In this document: in pieces, positions 8,129 to 17,598 of the stretch
Layout: each line of letters starts with the position of its first letter
Position numbering within the stretch: the stretch's first letter is position 1
Assembly (NCBI RefSeq): GCF_004355185.1
Contig: NZ_CP037922.1
Coordinates: 2,822,001-2,886,000, forward strand
DNA: 64,000 bases
Source: Hymenobacter radiodurans
Lineage (GTDB): Bacteria; Bacteroidota; Bacteroidia; Cytophagales; Hymenobacteraceae
Direction: 5' to 3'
Position numbers and translations under genes: made by a program
Notes under the pieces: generated by a model
What the model saw: the letters and a program-made list of their open reading frames with translations, nothing else
Told to the model about the DNA's origin: nothing
Databases searched by the model: none

Positions 8129-8602
8129 TTAGCGCGAAATCTCCAGAATCTGAAACTGTAATTTACCAGCAGGCACCGTGATTTCGGCCACGTCGCCCAC
8201 AGATAATCCCAGCAATCCTTTGCCAATCGGTGACTTTACGGAAATCTTACCGGCGGCGAGGTTGGCTTCTTCTTCGGCTACCAGAATGTAGTCGAGCACC
8301 ATGTTGTTCTTCATGTTTTTAAGCTTGACTTTACTCATTATCAAAGCCTTGCTCGCATCGATGTTCGATTCATCAATAACGCGGGCGTTGCCAATAACTT
8401 CTTCAAGCTTGGAGATCTTCAGTTCAAGGTGACCTTGCGCGTCCTTGGCGGCGTCGTACTCCGCATTCTCGCTCAGGTCGCCTTTGTCGCGGGCGTCGCG
8501 CAGTTGCTCGGCAGCCTCGGCCCGGCCGCGGATTTTAAGGTCCTGGAGCTCGTCCTTGAGCTTTTGTAGGCCTTCAGGTGTGTAGTAATTAACAGTGGCC
8601 AT
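8129..8602 (-). CDS. greA: Transcription elongation factor GreA
   Basis: 157 residues from MATVNYYTPEGLQKLKDEL; the longer frame upstream overlaps the promoter and was rejected. The N-terminal coiled coil carries RDARDKGDLSENAEYDAAKDAQ, with the acidic tip (D-L-S-E-N-A-E-Y) that reaches into the RNA polymerase secondary channel. The C-terminal FKBP-like domain ends ISVKSPIGKGLLGLSVGDVAEI. GreA stimulates cleavage of backtracked transcripts. Family length is normal. A TATATTTG box lies at 8677-8684, and a strong hairpin with a T-run lies in the leader at 8633-8659, suggesting transcriptional attenuation. Confidence 0.97.
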   Translation of the reverse strand: MATVNYYTPEGLQKLKDELQDLKIRGRAEAAEQLRDARDKGDLSENAEYDAAKDAQGHLELKISKLEEVIGNARVIDESNIDASKALIMSKVKLKNMKNNMVLDYILVAEEEANLAAGKISVKSPIGKGLLGLSVGDVAEITVPAGKLQFQILEISR

Positions 8603-8632
8603 GACGGTGGGGTGGTAAGCTAAAAAACAAGA

Positions 8633-8659
8633 AGAACGGTCGGCAAAGCCAACCGTTCT
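8633..8659 (-). promoter_or_regulatory. Leader hairpin with T-run upstream of greA
   Basis: On the minus strand a 12-bp stem (AGAACGGTTGGC with one G-U pair) and 3-nt loop, followed by a T-rich stretch (CTTGTTTTTT). It lies downstream of the greA -7 box and 30 nt before the greA start, so it is inside the greA leader. It may also end readthrough from the dehydrogenase gene. Confidence 0.65.
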
Positions 8660-8676
8660 CCCCAACAGGTTTAGGA

Positions 8677-8684
8677 CAAATATA
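8677..8684 (-). promoter_or_regulatory. -7 promoter box for greA
   Basis: Reads TATATTTG on the minus strand, an exact match to TAnnTTTG, 20 bp past the stop codon of the dehydrogenase gene. It supports the greA start at 8602. Confidence 0.6.
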
Positions 8685-8704
8685 CGCAACCTGCCCAACT
8701 TACG

Positions 8705-9661
8705 CTAGCTGAGCCGCGCCGATGCCCGCAGAAATGCACCAATTTTTTGGGCCAGCACCTCATTAATGCGCTGGTAAGACTGATGCGTCCAGCCGCCGAT
8801 ATGCGGCGAAAGAATAACCTGGGGGGCTTTTTTCAGAAAATCGAACGTCGTCTGCTGGGCTGGCGTGAGCGTATTCAGCTTCTCATTTTCGAGAACATCA
8901 AGGGCGGCGCCTCGCACCTGCCCACTTTGCAAGCCCCGCACCACAGCGGCCTGATCCAGCACTTCGCCCCGAGCGGTATTGAGCAGCCAAATAGGATTGC
9001 GAAAACCCAGCAACATGGCTTCGTTCACAAAATGGTGATTTGGTACCGAATACGGAATGTGCAGACTCAGCACCTCCGCTCGTTGTTGCAATTCACTTAA
9101 GGTCACGAGCGTGGCCTGGTGGTCGGGCGCGCAGGTGGGGTCGTTGTCGTAAGCCAGCACGGTGCAGCCAAAACTGGTGAGCCGCTGAGCGAAGGCCCGC
9201 CCCATATTTCCGTAGCCAATTATCCCGACAACTTTGCCCCCCAACTCCTCCCCTCGGTTGGCCTCACGCTGCCAGATATTCTGGCGCACTTCCTGATCGG
9301 CCCGGGGAATATTGCGCAAGAGAGACAGTAGCAGGCCCAAAGCGAATTCACCCACCGCGTCCCGGTTACCTTCGGGCGCGTTCAGGAGCGTCACGCCCGC
9401 CGCCTGCATGGCTGCTTCATCTATATTATCTACCCCGGCTCCGGCCCGGGCCACGTAGCGCAGCCCTGGGCAATGAGCTAATAACTCGGCCGTCACGCGC
9501 ACCTTGCTTCGCACCACCAACCCCTCATACGCATGTGCTGCCAACGCCGCAGGCACTTCAGCCGCCGTCAGATCGGGCCGGTAGTGGGTGGTGAGATTGA
9601 TTTCCTGAAAAAGGCTTTGCCAGGATGGATGCAAGTCGTCGACGACGAGACAAAGGGACAT
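8705..9661 (-). CDS. D-2-hydroxyacid dehydrogenase (phosphoglycerate dehydrogenase-like)
   Basis: 318 residues. The catalytic domain comes from both ends and the Rossmann domain from the middle. VVGIIGYGNMGRAFAQRL holds the NAD-binding GxGxxG. Catalytic residues are visible: Arg in LLNTARGEVLD, Glu in LDVLENEKLN and His in ILSPHIGGWT. VARAGAGVDNID and NAPEGNRDAVGEFALGLLL are conserved substrate/dimer motifs. The protein lacks the ACT domain of long SerA enzymes, so it could be a short 3-phosphoglycerate dehydrogenase or another 2-ketoacid reductase; substrate not determined. Single-gene unit followed by a hairpin. Confidence 0.88.
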   Translation of the reverse strand: MSLCLVVDDLHPSWQSLFQEINLTTHYRPDLTAAEVPAALAAHAYEGLVVRSKVRVTAELLAHCPGLRYVARAGAGVDNIDEAAMQAAGVTLLNAPEGNRDAVGEFALGLLLSLLRNIPRADQEVRQNIWQREANRGEELGGKVVGIIGYGNMGRAFAQRLTSFGCTVLAYDNDPTCAPDHQATLVTLSELQQRAEVLSLHIPYSVPNHHFVNEAMLLGFRNPIWLLNTARGEVLDQAAVVRGLQSGQVRGAALDVLENEKLNTLTPAQQTTFDFLKKAPQVILSPHIGGWTHQSYQRINEVLAQKIGAFLRASARLS

Positions 9662-9754
9662 GATTGGATAGTTTTTACTGTTTTCAGGATGCCCTACTGT
9701 CTGGCGACTACTGACACACCTTATTAATAGGTGATAAGCAAATATTGAAGCCCG

Positions 9755-10566
9755 CTACGCTTCCTCCGCAGCCTGAGCTTCATTCTGCTGATGCTGCTCC
9801 ACTAGTTTGGTTAGGCCCACAAACTCGGCCACACCTAATTGCTCAGCGCGCTTATCGAAGATAGGATCGGCAGTGACTTCGGGGGGCAAACCAAACGGTT
9901 TCAATGCATTGCGCAAGGTTTTGCGACGAGTCTGAAAGGCCTGTTTCACCACGCGAAAGAATAGCTTCTCATCGCACTCCAGATGCTCCGTACTGTTGCG
10001 AGTAAGCCGGATAACGGCCGATTGCACTTTGGGCGGTGGCACAAACACGTGGGGCGGCACCGCAAACAGCATCTCCACGGTGTAGTACGCCTGCACCAAC
10101 ACACTGAGAATACCATATGCTTTGGAGCCTGGGGGCTCAGCGATACGTTCGGCTACCTCCTTTTGCAACATGCCCACTACCTCACGCACCTGCTGGCGGT
10201 GGGCTAGCACCTGAAAATAAATTTGGGTGGAGATGTTGTAGGGGAAATTGCCAATGATGCTCAGGGGCTTACCCGGAAACAACTGGCTGAGATCCTGCCT
10301 TAGAAAGTCAGCGGAGATAATTCGCCCCCCAGCGAGGGAAAGTTACGCTCTAGGTAAGCCACCGACTCACGGTCAATTTCTACCACACTGGTTTCATAAG
10401 CAGGGTTTTGCAACAGATTACCCGTGAGTACACCCATGCCGGGCCCAATTTCAAGCACGTGGGCCACCCCATCAGGCAGCCGCAGCGCATCCACGATATT
10501 GCGGGCAATATTGGGGTCGGCCAGAAAGTGTTGACCGAGGTGTTTTTTGGGGCTAACGTGGTCCAA
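9755..10566 (-). pseudogene. rsmA: 16S rRNA adenine dimethyltransferase RsmA (KsgA), one-base frameshift
   Basis: The first part (10300-10566) starts at TTG and reads DHVSPKKHLGQHFLADPNIARNIV, then VLEIGPGMGVLTGNLL (SAM site) and SVVEIDRESVAYLERNFPSLGGE, then leaves frame. The second part (9755-10282) has PLSIIGNFPYNIST (catalytic NFPY) and VPPPKVQSAVIRL. Adding one G to the six-G run at 10325-10330 joins them as LGGRIISADFLRQDLSQLFPGKP, giving 270 residues, the usual length. RsmA dimethylates two adjacent adenines near the 3' end of 16S rRNA. The perfect repair suggests an assembly error rather than decay. No ATG start is nearby; TTG at 10566 is the best choice. A TATCTTTG box on the minus strand at 10716-10723 may be its promoter. 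Confidence 0.9.
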
Positions 10567-10770
10567 ATGACAAAGTCTAAGAGTGAAAAGCCACAGGCTG
10601 AGAGCCGGGAATAAGCCAGAAAAAGCTGCTGCTGCCTCAAACTTCCAGATGCGAACCTCTGAGTCTCAGCTTTTGATTTTTCTGCTCCCTGCGAAAACGC
10701 CTACCTTGCGGCGCCCAAAGATACGCCTGTCGGTGGGCTTCTGCCTCTCACTTCCGCCCTTCTGCTGTTT

Positions 10771-12224
10771 ATGGCCCTTCAACTCACATACGCTTCCACG
10801 GTGCCCGCGGGCGCCGATACTGTTTTTGTGCTGCCCGCTAGTACCCGTGAATTGCCCCCCGCGGCTCTCACCGACCTTCCCGAGGCAGCCCGAAACTACG
10901 TACACAAGCAGCTCGCCGCCGATAGCAAGTTTATTACTATCAATCACTTTTCTCATCGGCACTACTTTATTGTTGCGGCCGCAAAAGCCACTCCTGAACT
11001 GGTAGCGGAGGATTTGCGCAAGGCTGGCCATAAACTGCACGCCTCGCTTAAAGCGGACAAAGTAACCGAGCTCTTTATTCAAGATCTGACAACTGATGGT
11101 ACGGGTGCCTTACCCTTGGCCGAAGGTATATACCTGACAGCCTATCAGTTTGCGGGCTACAAAACGGACGAGAAATCGCGTGAAAAAGCCCCCTGACCAA
11201 AGTAACGTTAGTGGGGGCCAACCTTCAGGCCGAAACCATTCAGGAACTAGAAGGCATACTGCAAGGAGTAACCCTAGCTCGCGACCTTGTTAATGAACCG
11301 CTCAATCGTCTCAACGCCATTCAATTTGCGGAGAGAATGGCAGCGGCTGGGGAAGAAGCGGGTTTTCATACCGATATTTTGGACCTTGCCCGCATCGAAG
11401 CGTTGCGCATGGGGGGCCTAATTGCCGTGAACTTGGGCAGTCCCGAGCCGCCAACCTTTACTATAATGGAGTATAAGCCGGAGGGAGCCAAAAATGAGAG
11501 GCCCTACGTGCTTGTGGGGAAGGGTGTGGTGTTCGATACAGGTGGCCTGAGCCTCAAGCCTACACCTAACTCCATGGACATGATGAAGTGCGACATGGCT
11601 GGCGGTGCGGCTGTAACGGGCGTACTATATGCATTGGCTAAAAACAAAATACCACTGCACGTAATCGGCCTGGTGCCCGCCACCGACAACCGGCCTGGTG
11701 GCTTGGCCTTCGTGCCCGGCGACGTGCTCGAGATGCACAGTGGCCTGACAGTGGAAGTGTTGAACACCGACGCGGAAGGCCGCCTGCTTTTGGCTGATGC
11801 TCTCAGCTTCGCCCGCAAATACGACCCGGAGCTAGTCTTCGACATTGCCACCCTTACCGGCTCCGCTGCTCGCGCCGTTGGTAAAGAAGGCCTAGTAGCA
11901 ATGGGTACCGCTGGGGATGAGCGCATGCTTCAGCTTAAACAAGCGGGCAACCGCACCCACGAGCGCATTGTGGAGTTGCCGCTTTGGGATGAATACGCCG
12001 AGCACATCAAGTCTGATATTGCTGACATCAACAATCTAGGCAAAGCCGAAGCCGGCGCTATCTCGGCCGGCAAATTCCTCGAGCGTTTTATCGAAGGCAC
12101 CCCCTGGATTCACCTGGATATCGCCGGTCCTGCTTTCCTCACCGCTCCCGACAGCTACCGTGGCAAAGGGGGTACCGGTACCAGTGTGCGGCTGTTGTAC
12201 GATTTTCTGAAGAGCACCTACTAA
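10771..12224 (+). pseudogene. Leucyl aminopeptidase (M17), one-base frameshift
   Basis: Part one (10771-11196) is the N-terminal domain starting MALQLTYASTVPAGADTVFV; it ends early after SREKAP. Part two (11211-12224) continues with TIQELEGILQGVTLARDLVNEPLN. Adding one C to the five-C run at 11189-11193 joins them as EKAPLTKVTLVGANLQAE and gives 484 residues, normal for the family. The catalytic core is intact: VGKGVVFDTGGLSLKP, MKCDMAGGAAV and the signature NTDAEGRLLLADAL, which hold the two metal ions. The enzyme removes N-terminal residues from peptides in the cytoplasm. Divergent from rsmA. Likely a sequencing error at a homopolymer, but real inactivation is possible. Confidence 0.9.
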
Positions 12225-12293
12225 CGCGCCTCACACTGCCCTTATCTCATATGAGATGGGACTTCAATTTTCTCAATCCGCTAGCTCCACCCC

Positions 12294-13316
12294 ATGTCCC
12301 AATTGCCACGCCTCGGCATTTCTGTCGGCGACCTCGCCGGTATCGGACCCGAAATCATTTATAAAACTCTGCGTGACGTACGCTTACTTAAGTATTGCAC
12401 ACCAGTTGTTTATGGCACGGCCACAGTTCTCTTCGACGATTTTCCTACAGAAGAGCGAGCGGAGCCGCTAACGTTTCGCCAAGTGCGGGCCGCCGCCGAT
12501 ATTGCTCCTGGTAAGCCGAATGCAGTTACGTGCTGGGACGAAGACTTTGTCCTCACGCCTGGTCAGCCTAGTGCGGCTAGTGGCGCAGCCGCCCGCCAAT
12601 CGTTGTTGGCTGCCTGCCGCGACCTAAAGGAAGGCTTACTGGATGGCATTGTTACGGCGCCTATAAGTAAGGAGAACACCCAAGCAGACGACTTCCGCTA
12701 CCCCGGGCATACGGAGTTCCTGACCAGCTTTTTCGGAGCATCGGAAAGCCTGATGTTCTTGGTCAGCGAAGATCTGCGCGTGGCTACTGTAACGGGTCAT
12801 ATTCCCTTAAAAGACGTTCCAAGTAGAGTCACCAAAGAGCTATTAACCAAGAAACTACGGATTCTTCTTGCCTCCTTACGTCAGGATTTTGGTATCCAGA
12901 AGCCACGGGTGGCAGTATTGGGCTTGAACCCACATGCTGGGGAAAAAGGGCTATTAGGTACTGAGGAAGCCGATATTGTAACTCCCGTCATCGAGCAATT
13001 TTTGGCAGAAGGGCATTTGGTTTATGGCCCCTTCCCTGCCGACGGTTACTTCGGTACTCGTCAGTATCATCAATTTGATGCGACTCTAGCCTTGTATCAC
13101 GATCAGGGACTAATTCCATTCAAAACGCTGGCCTTCGAACGAGGAGTTAATTTCACAGCTGGCCTGCCTATCGTGCGCACTTCCCCTGACCATGGCACCG
13201 CCTATGGTCTGGCAGGCACATTCAAAGCTGATGAGACTTCCTTCCGTGAAGCGCTCTATCTAGCTTGTGACTTGGTCCGCCAACGACAAGGGCAGGTAGT
13301 AGAGAAACGGCGTTAA
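12294..13316 (+). CDS. pdxA: 4-hydroxythreonine-4-phosphate dehydrogenase PdxA
   Basis: 340 residues starting MSQLPRLGISVGDLAGIGPE; the N-terminal ISVGDxxGIGPE is the family signature. Metal-binding histidines appear in TVTGHIPLKDV, LALYHDQGLIPFK and TSPDHGTAYGLAG; substrate contacts are in GIVTAPISKEN and RYPGHTEFL. PdxA oxidises 4-phosphohydroxy-L-threonine with NAD in the DXP-dependent pyridoxal phosphate pathway. Length is normal. It lies 70 bp after leucyl aminopeptidase and is followed by a strong terminator. Confidence 0.96.
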   Translation: MSQLPRLGISVGDLAGIGPEIIYKTLRDVRLLKYCTPVVYGTATVLFDDFPTEERAEPLTFRQVRAAADIAPGKPNAVTCWDEDFVLTPGQPSAASGAAARQSLLAACRDLKEGLLDGIVTAPISKENTQADDFRYPGHTEFLTSFFGASESLMFLVSEDLRVATVTGHIPLKDVPSRVTKELLTKKLRILLASLRQDFGIQKPRVAVLGLNPHAGEKGLLGTEEADIVTPVIEQFLAEGHLVYGPFPADGYFGTRQYHQFDATLALYHDQGLIPFKTLAFERGVNFTAGLPIVRTSPDHGTAYGLAGTFKADETSFREALYLACDLVRQRQGQVVEKRR

Positions 13317-13325
13317 GTATAAAGT

Positions 13326-13357
13326 AAAAAGCCCCCAAATCAGATTGGGGGCTTTTT
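13326..13357 (+). terminator. Intrinsic terminator after pdxA
   Basis: AAAAAGCCCCCA... pairs with ...TGGGGGCTTTTT; 10 bp past the pdxA stop. Typical of the hairpins throughout this window. Confidence 0.85.
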
Positions 13358-13434
13358 ACTTATCAACGTCATAGCTCAAGAAGCATAATGCGTTTATAAC
13401 AAAGTGAAATTTTCTTTCTATAAATGAAATATAG

Positions 13435-13465
13435 TTTGTTCTTTTAAAATTCAGTCGTAAGTTTG
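13435..13465 (+). promoter_or_regulatory. Promoter of the HigA-like gene
   Basis: TTTG at 13435-13438 and TAAGTTTG at 13458-13465, separated by 19 nt, match the Bacteroidota -33/-7 promoter layout. Surrounding DNA is AT-rich. Confidence 0.65.
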
Positions 13466-13518
13466 CAGCAGTAATAAGCGGGACCGAGTCGGTTCCGCTT
13501 TGCTTTTATCTCGTTTTC

Positions 13519-13887
13519 ATGGTGCTCCAAACTCCTACTGACTATCGTATTGCTTTGCGCCGCCTCGACGCGCTAGCAACCGCCGGAGTGGAGGGAAATG
13601 CCGCACTAGAGATCGAGTTTCGGGAGTTGATTATGAGTATCGACACCTACGAAAGCAAATTAGGACTGCTTCCCATTCCCAATCTGCCCACTTCACTGGC
13701 TGAGATGATCGAGCTCAAACGTCAGCAGATGCGCCTCAAGCAGAAGGACCTGGCGCAATTACTAGAAGTACCCGCTGGGCGTCTTTCGCAAATTCTGAGT
13801 GGCAAGCGCCGTGTTACACTCGATCTAGCTAAACGCCTCTATGAGCGACTCGGGATTCCCTCCGATTTTATTCTGAAGAACGCTTAG
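13519..13887 (+). CDS. HigA-like helix-turn-helix regulator without adjacent toxin
   Basis: 122 residues. The N-terminal half is helical (YRIALRRLDALATAGVEGN, EIEFRELIMSIDTYESK). The C-terminal half is an XRE-type HTH: LAEMIELKRQQMRLKQKDLAQLLEV then GRLSQILSGKRRVTLDLAKRLYERLGI. The layout matches COG5499 HigA-type antitoxins. A HigB toxin would normally sit directly upstream, but 13317-13518 contains only a terminator and promoter, and the next gene is a DUF177 protein. It is either an orphan antitoxin or a stand-alone regulator. It has its own promoter at 13435-13465. Confidence 0.85.
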   Translation: MVLQTPTDYRIALRRLDALATAGVEGNAALEIEFRELIMSIDTYESKLGLLPIPNLPTSLAEMIELKRQQMRLKQKDLAQLLEVPAGRLSQILSGKRRVTLDLAKRLYERLGIPSDFILKNA

Positions 13888-13931
13888 TACCCCGATCCTG
13901 CCCTCAGCTTTAAAAAGCGGCCAAATCTTAC

Positions 13932-13939
13932 TACTTTTG
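13932..13939 (+). promoter_or_regulatory. -7 box before the DUF177-rpmF operon
   Basis: TACTTTTG matches TAnnTTTG, 23 bp before the GTG start at 13962, giving a leader of about 15-20 nt. Confidence 0.5.
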
Positions 13940-13961
13940 CCCCCTGCAATAAATCTCAACC

Positions 13962-14489
13962 GTGAAGAAAGACTCGCAATACGACATAGCTATTGCTAAA
14001 CTGGCCCCCAAAACGCATCATTTTGCGTTTGAGTTAGGCAAGGCGTTTTTCGAGCAATTTGATCAGGAGCTGATTCAGGACGGGCAACTTCACGCAGATG
14101 TGGAGCTAACCAAAACGGATTTACTCTTAACGCTCGACTTTCACATCAAGGGCACGGTGCGCCTCATTTGCGACCGGAGCCTAGAAGATTTTGACCAACC
14201 CATTGATATACGCCATCAGTTGCGCGTACGCTTCGGTGACCAATACATAGAGTTGGATGACGATGTGCTGCAAATCACGCCTGATACCCAAACTCTCCCT
14301 ATTGCTCAGCACTTGTTCGATTATATCGGGTTAGCCATTCCGATGAAGAAGCTGCATCCACGGTTTCAGAATGAGCCCGATGAGAATCCTGATGCTGACG
14401 CAAAGCTCATTTTTACAACCCGACAGGCCAATGATGACGATGACGATAATCCCGACCCACGTTGGGATGCGTTACGGAATCTGAACTAA
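13962..14489 (+). CDS. YceD/DUF177 family protein
   Basis: 175 residues, GTG start. It contains VELTKTDLLLTLDFHIKGTVRLICDRSLEDFDQPI, with the single conserved Cys, and an acidic C-terminal tail (ANDDDDDNPDPRWDAL). DUF177 proteins are encoded beside rpmF in very many bacteria and have been linked to 23S rRNA accumulation; bL32 follows 61 bp downstream here. The E. coli YceD has two Cys pairs; only one Cys is visible here. Probably part of one operon with rpmF, plsX and fabH. Confidence 0.9.
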   Translation: MKKDSQYDIAIAKLAPKTHHFAFELGKAFFEQFDQELIQDGQLHADVELTKTDLLLTLDFHIKGTVRLICDRSLEDFDQPIDIRHQLRVRFGDQYIELDDDVLQITPDTQTLPIAQHLFDYIGLAIPMKKLHPRFQNEPDENPDADAKLIFTTRQANDDDDDNPDPRWDALRNLN

Positions 14490-14550
14490 TAGTATCCTGT
14501 CTGTTTGATATTTTCCTTTTTAAATTCACATTCAACTTTTATAATTTCCC

Positions 14551-14775
14551 ATGGCACATCCTAAGCGCCGCCAGTCCTCGACCCGCCGCGACAAGCGTCG
14601 CACCCACGACAAGCTCACTCCTAAGGCTATTTCTATTTGCCAGACGACTGGTGAGACTCACTTGCGTCACAAAGCGTACGTAGTAGAAGGCGACTTGTAT
14701 CTAAATGGTAAAGTGGCAGTAAAGAACTTCGCTCCTATTGCCGCTGCCGCTGCTCCGACCGAGGACGAAGAATAA
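14551..14775 (+). CDS. rpmF: 50S ribosomal protein bL32
   Basis: 74 residues starting MAHPKRRQSSTRRDKRRTHD, the invariant bL32 N-terminus. Only one Cys is seen (ISICQTTGETHLRH), so it is the zinc-free form. The C-terminal tail AAAAAPTEDEE is slightly longer than usual. Located between DUF177 and plsX, the classic arrangement linking ribosome and lipid synthesis. Confidence 0.96.
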   Translation: MAHPKRRQSSTRRDKRRTHDKLTPKAISICQTTGETHLRHKAYVVEGDLYLNGKVAVKNFAPIAAAAAPTEDEE

Positions 14776-14847
14776 GCCTCGCTTCGCTGGTAGTGTACTT
14801 CTGCCAGTCCGCCTTTTCGACTCCGTACTCCCCTTGATCTCCCGTAC

Positions 14848-15789
14848 ATGAAGATAGCCCTGGACGCAATGGGGGGCGATTTTGCCCCCCAGGCTGCCGT
14901 CGATGGTGCCGTAATGGCTGCCCAGCAGCTAAACGGTGCGGCTCAGATTGTGCTCATCGGCCAGGAAGAGGCCGTGCGCCCTTTGCTCCAACAGCACGGT
15001 GCCGCCGCTGCCGACCTTCTCTTTATCCCAGCCACGCAAGTAATTGCAATGGGCGAGCATCCAGCCAAAGCTTACCAGCAGAAGCAGGACTCCAGTATTG
15101 CCGTGGGTTATCGAATGTTGCACGCTGGTGAGCTAGATGCATTCTGCTCAGCTGGCAGCACAGGTGCTATGCTCGTAGGTGCTATGTTCAGCGTAAAAGC
15201 TGTGCCAGGTGTACTACGTCCCGCTATTGCTAATTTCGTTCCGAAGCTAGCAGGTGGGCAAGGTGTTTTGCTTGATGTAGGAGCCAATGCAGAGTGCAAA
15301 CCAGAAATGCTGGAGCAATTCGGTGAGTTGGGTTCACTCTATGCGCATTACGTGTTAGGGATTGAAACCCCTAAAGTGGGTTTGATGAACCTGGGTGAGG
15401 AAGAAGGAAAAGGTACTACCTTAACGCAGGCTGCTCATCAACTGTTGAAGGTAAATCCGCACGTGCATTTTATCGGCAATATTGAAGGGCGCGACCTTTT
15501 CAACTCTAAAGCTGATGTAATTATCTGTGATGGTTACACAGGCAACGTACTATTGAAGATGGCGGAATCCATTTATGAGATTCTGAATGAGAAGAAGATG
15601 CACGACCCCTTCTTCGACAACTTCAACTATGAGGCTTTTGGTGGTAGCCCTATTCTGGGCATAAATGACAATGCCATCATTGGGCACGGAGTGAGTACAC
15701 CGCTGGCTATTTGTAATATGCTCTTACAGGGGTATAAAATGGCTGAGTCGGGTATTTCAGACCAAATAAAGAGCACCTTTAAGTCCTAG
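14848..15789 (+). CDS. plsX: Phosphate acyltransferase PlsX
   Basis: 313 residues. It begins MKIALDAMGGDFAPQAAVDG, the family signature, and contains SSIAVGYRMLHAGELDAFCSAGSTGAML and VLLDVGANAECKPEMLEQF, GNIEGRDL and ADVIICDGYTGNVLLK. PlsX converts acyl-ACP and phosphate to acyl-phosphate for phospholipid synthesis. Length normal. Followed by a hairpin terminator at 15796, then fabH 55 bp downstream. Confidence 0.97.
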   Translation: MKIALDAMGGDFAPQAAVDGAVMAAQQLNGAAQIVLIGQEEAVRPLLQQHGAAAADLLFIPATQVIAMGEHPAKAYQQKQDSSIAVGYRMLHAGELDAFCSAGSTGAMLVGAMFSVKAVPGVLRPAIANFVPKLAGGQGVLLDVGANAECKPEMLEQFGELGSLYAHYVLGIETPKVGLMNLGEEEGKGTTLTQAAHQLLKVNPHVHFIGNIEGRDLFNSKADVIICDGYTGNVLLKMAESIYEILNEKKMHDPFFDNFNYEAFGGSPILGINDNAIIGHGVSTPLAICNMLLQGYKMAESGISDQIKSTFKS

Positions 15790-15795
15790 TGACTA

Positions 15796-15821
15796 AGTCC
15801 GGCCAGAGCCGGACTTTTTTT
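15796..15821 (+). terminator. Hairpin with T-run between plsX and fabH
   Basis: AGTCCGGC (15796-15803), 4-nt loop, GCCGGACT (15808-15815), then six or more T. Sits 6 bp after the plsX stop and 24 bp before fabH, so it probably reduces rather than abolishes readthrough into fabH. Confidence 0.75.
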
Positions 15822-15844
15822 GCCGTCTTCGTTCGTCTTACTCG

Positions 15845-16849
15845 ATGAAAATAACTGCCGCCATTACCGGAGTGGGTGCTTATGTGCCCGACTATGTGCT
15901 CACCAACAAGGAACTTGAAACCTTGGTGGATACTACCGACGAGTGGATTCTGAGTCGCACAGGCATACAGGAGCGGCATATTCTAAAAGGAGAAGGGCAG
16001 GGTACCTCCGTTATGGGGATTAAAGCAGTTGAGCAACTGCTAGCTAAGACTGGCACTCGAGCCGAGGACATTGACCTAATTATTTGCGCTACCACTACCC
16101 CCGATCTTGTTTTTCCTGCCACTGCCAATATCATCTCGGCGGCAGTGGGGGCTAAAAAGGCATTTAGCTACGACATGCAAGCCGCTTGCTCCGGCTTTAT
16201 GTTCGCTTTGGCTACTGGTGCTCAGTTTATTCAGACCGGCACTTATAAAAAAGTGGTAGTAGTGGGCGCTGACAAAATGTCGAGCATCATCGATTACACT
16301 GACCGCTCTACGTGCATCATTTTTGGCGATGGTGCTGGTGCCGTCCTTTTGGAGCCTAATAACGATGGCCTTGGGTTGATCGATCAGCAGCTTTGCTCCG
16401 ATGGAAATGGCGAGCCTTTCTTGCATCAAAAAGCTGGTGGCAGCCGCCGCCCTCCTTCAGCAGAAACCGTTGCGGGCCGGGAACATTTCGTGTACCAGGA
16501 AGGCGCGACGGTTTTCAAATTTGCGGTGAAGAATATGGCTGATGTAGCTGCTCAGGTTATGGAGCGAAATCAGCTTACGGCTACTGATGTAGCTTGGCTA
16601 GTACCGCACCAGGCCAATAAGCGTATAATTGACGCGACAGCCCATCGCATGGGTGTTGGCCCTGAAAAAGTAATGCTCAATATTCATCGCTACGGAAATA
16701 CCACGAACGGTACCATTCCGCTTTGCCTAGCTGACTATGAAAGTCAGTTACATAAAGGGGATAACCTTATTATTGCCGCTTTTGGTGGAGGCTTCACTTG
16801 GGGATCATTATACCTCAAATGGGCATATGACGCTAAGCCTAACCAGTAA
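15845..16849 (+). CDS. fabH: Beta-ketoacyl-ACP synthase III FabH
   Basis: 334 residues. The catalytic triad is visible: Cys in [12 protein letters not shown], His in [12 protein letters not shown] and Asn in [13 protein letters not shown]. The N-terminus [19 protein letters not shown] and [14 protein letters not shown] are typical. FabH condenses acetyl-CoA with malonyl-ACP to start fatty acid synthesis. Directly downstream of plsX, with efp-accB-accC after it, so this 5-kb block groups lipid initiation genes. Confidence 0.97.
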   Translation: MKITAAITGVGAYVPDYVLTNKELETLVDTTDEWILSRTGIQERHILKGEGQGTSVMGIKAVEQLLAKTGTRAEDIDLIICATTTPDLVFPATANIISAAVGAKKAFSYDMQAACSGFMFALATGAQFIQTGTYKKVVVVGADKMSSIIDYTDRSTCIIFGDGAGAVLLEPNNDGLGLIDQQLCSDGNGEPFLHQKAGGSRRPPSAETVAGREHFVYQEGATVFKFAVKNMADVAAQVMERNQLTATDVAWLVPHQANKRIIDATAHRMGVGPEKVMLNIHRYGNTTNGTIPLCLADYESQLHKGDNLIIAAFGGGFTWGSLYLKWAYDAKPNQ

Positions 16850-17012
16850 ATAAGCTGATTAGCCAACTGCACGCAGAAAACCTCTATACTTGCACTTTCA
16901 GAAATGCTGAGCTTCGCACGATAACGATTGAGTAGATTCTGTCCACAGAATCATCTTTTCAATTGATTGACTCGCATTCAGCTTTTAACATTCCATAACC
17001 AGTATTTAAACA

Positions 17013-17576
17013 ATGGCCACCACCGCAGACTTCCGTAACGGCCTCGTCCTGAATTACAACAACGAGTTACACGTTATTACTGAGTTCCAACACGTGAAGC
17101 CTGGTAAAGGCCCAGCCTTTGTGCGCACCAAGTTGCGTAATATCAAAACCGGCCGTGTGATTGATAACACCTTTAACGCAGGCGTAAAGGTGGAAACAGC
17201 CCGGGTGGAGCAGCGGCCTCATCAGTTCCTCTACAAGGATGAATATGGCTTCAACTTCATGAACAAGGAGGATTTCGAGCAGGTTACGCTGCCTGAAGCA
17301 ATGGTGCCTTTCGCCGATTTGCTCAAGGATGGACAGGAAGTAACGATTCTGTTTCACGCAGAAACAGAGCAGCCACTTACTGCTGAGTTGCCGACTACAG
17401 TTGAATTGGTAGTAACGTACACCGAGCCTGGTTTGCGTGGCGATACTGCAACCAACACACTTAAGCCCGCAACAGTGGAAACGGGTGCCCGTATCCAGGT
17501 ACCGTTGTTTATCAACCAGGACGAAAAAATTCGCGTGGATACCCGCGACTACTCCTATGTCGAAAGAGTTAAATAA
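17013..17576 (+). CDS. efp: Elongation factor P
   Basis: 187 residues starting [20 protein letters not shown]. The KOW-like domain I loop reads [15 protein letters not shown], with the lysine expected to be modified or to approach the peptidyl-tRNA. Two OB-type domains follow; the end [28 protein letters not shown] is canonical. EF-P relieves stalling at proline runs. The gene is followed after 22 bp by accB. Confidence 0.97.
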   Translation: MATTADFRNGLVLNYNNELHVITEFQHVKPGKGPAFVRTKLRNIKTGRVIDNTFNAGVKVETARVEQRPHQFLYKDEYGFNFMNKEDFEQVTLPEAMVPFADLLKDGQEVTILFHAETEQPLTAELPTTVELVVTYTEPGLRGDTATNTLKPATVETGARIQVPLFINQDEKIRVDTRDYSYVERVK

Positions 17577-17598
17577 GTCGCCGCAGAAGCAGCCCGCT

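Noticed and set aside
12245..12256. 12-bp palindrome TCTCATATGAGA before pdxA
   Set aside because: Short, single occurrence and no promoter alignment; may be chance.
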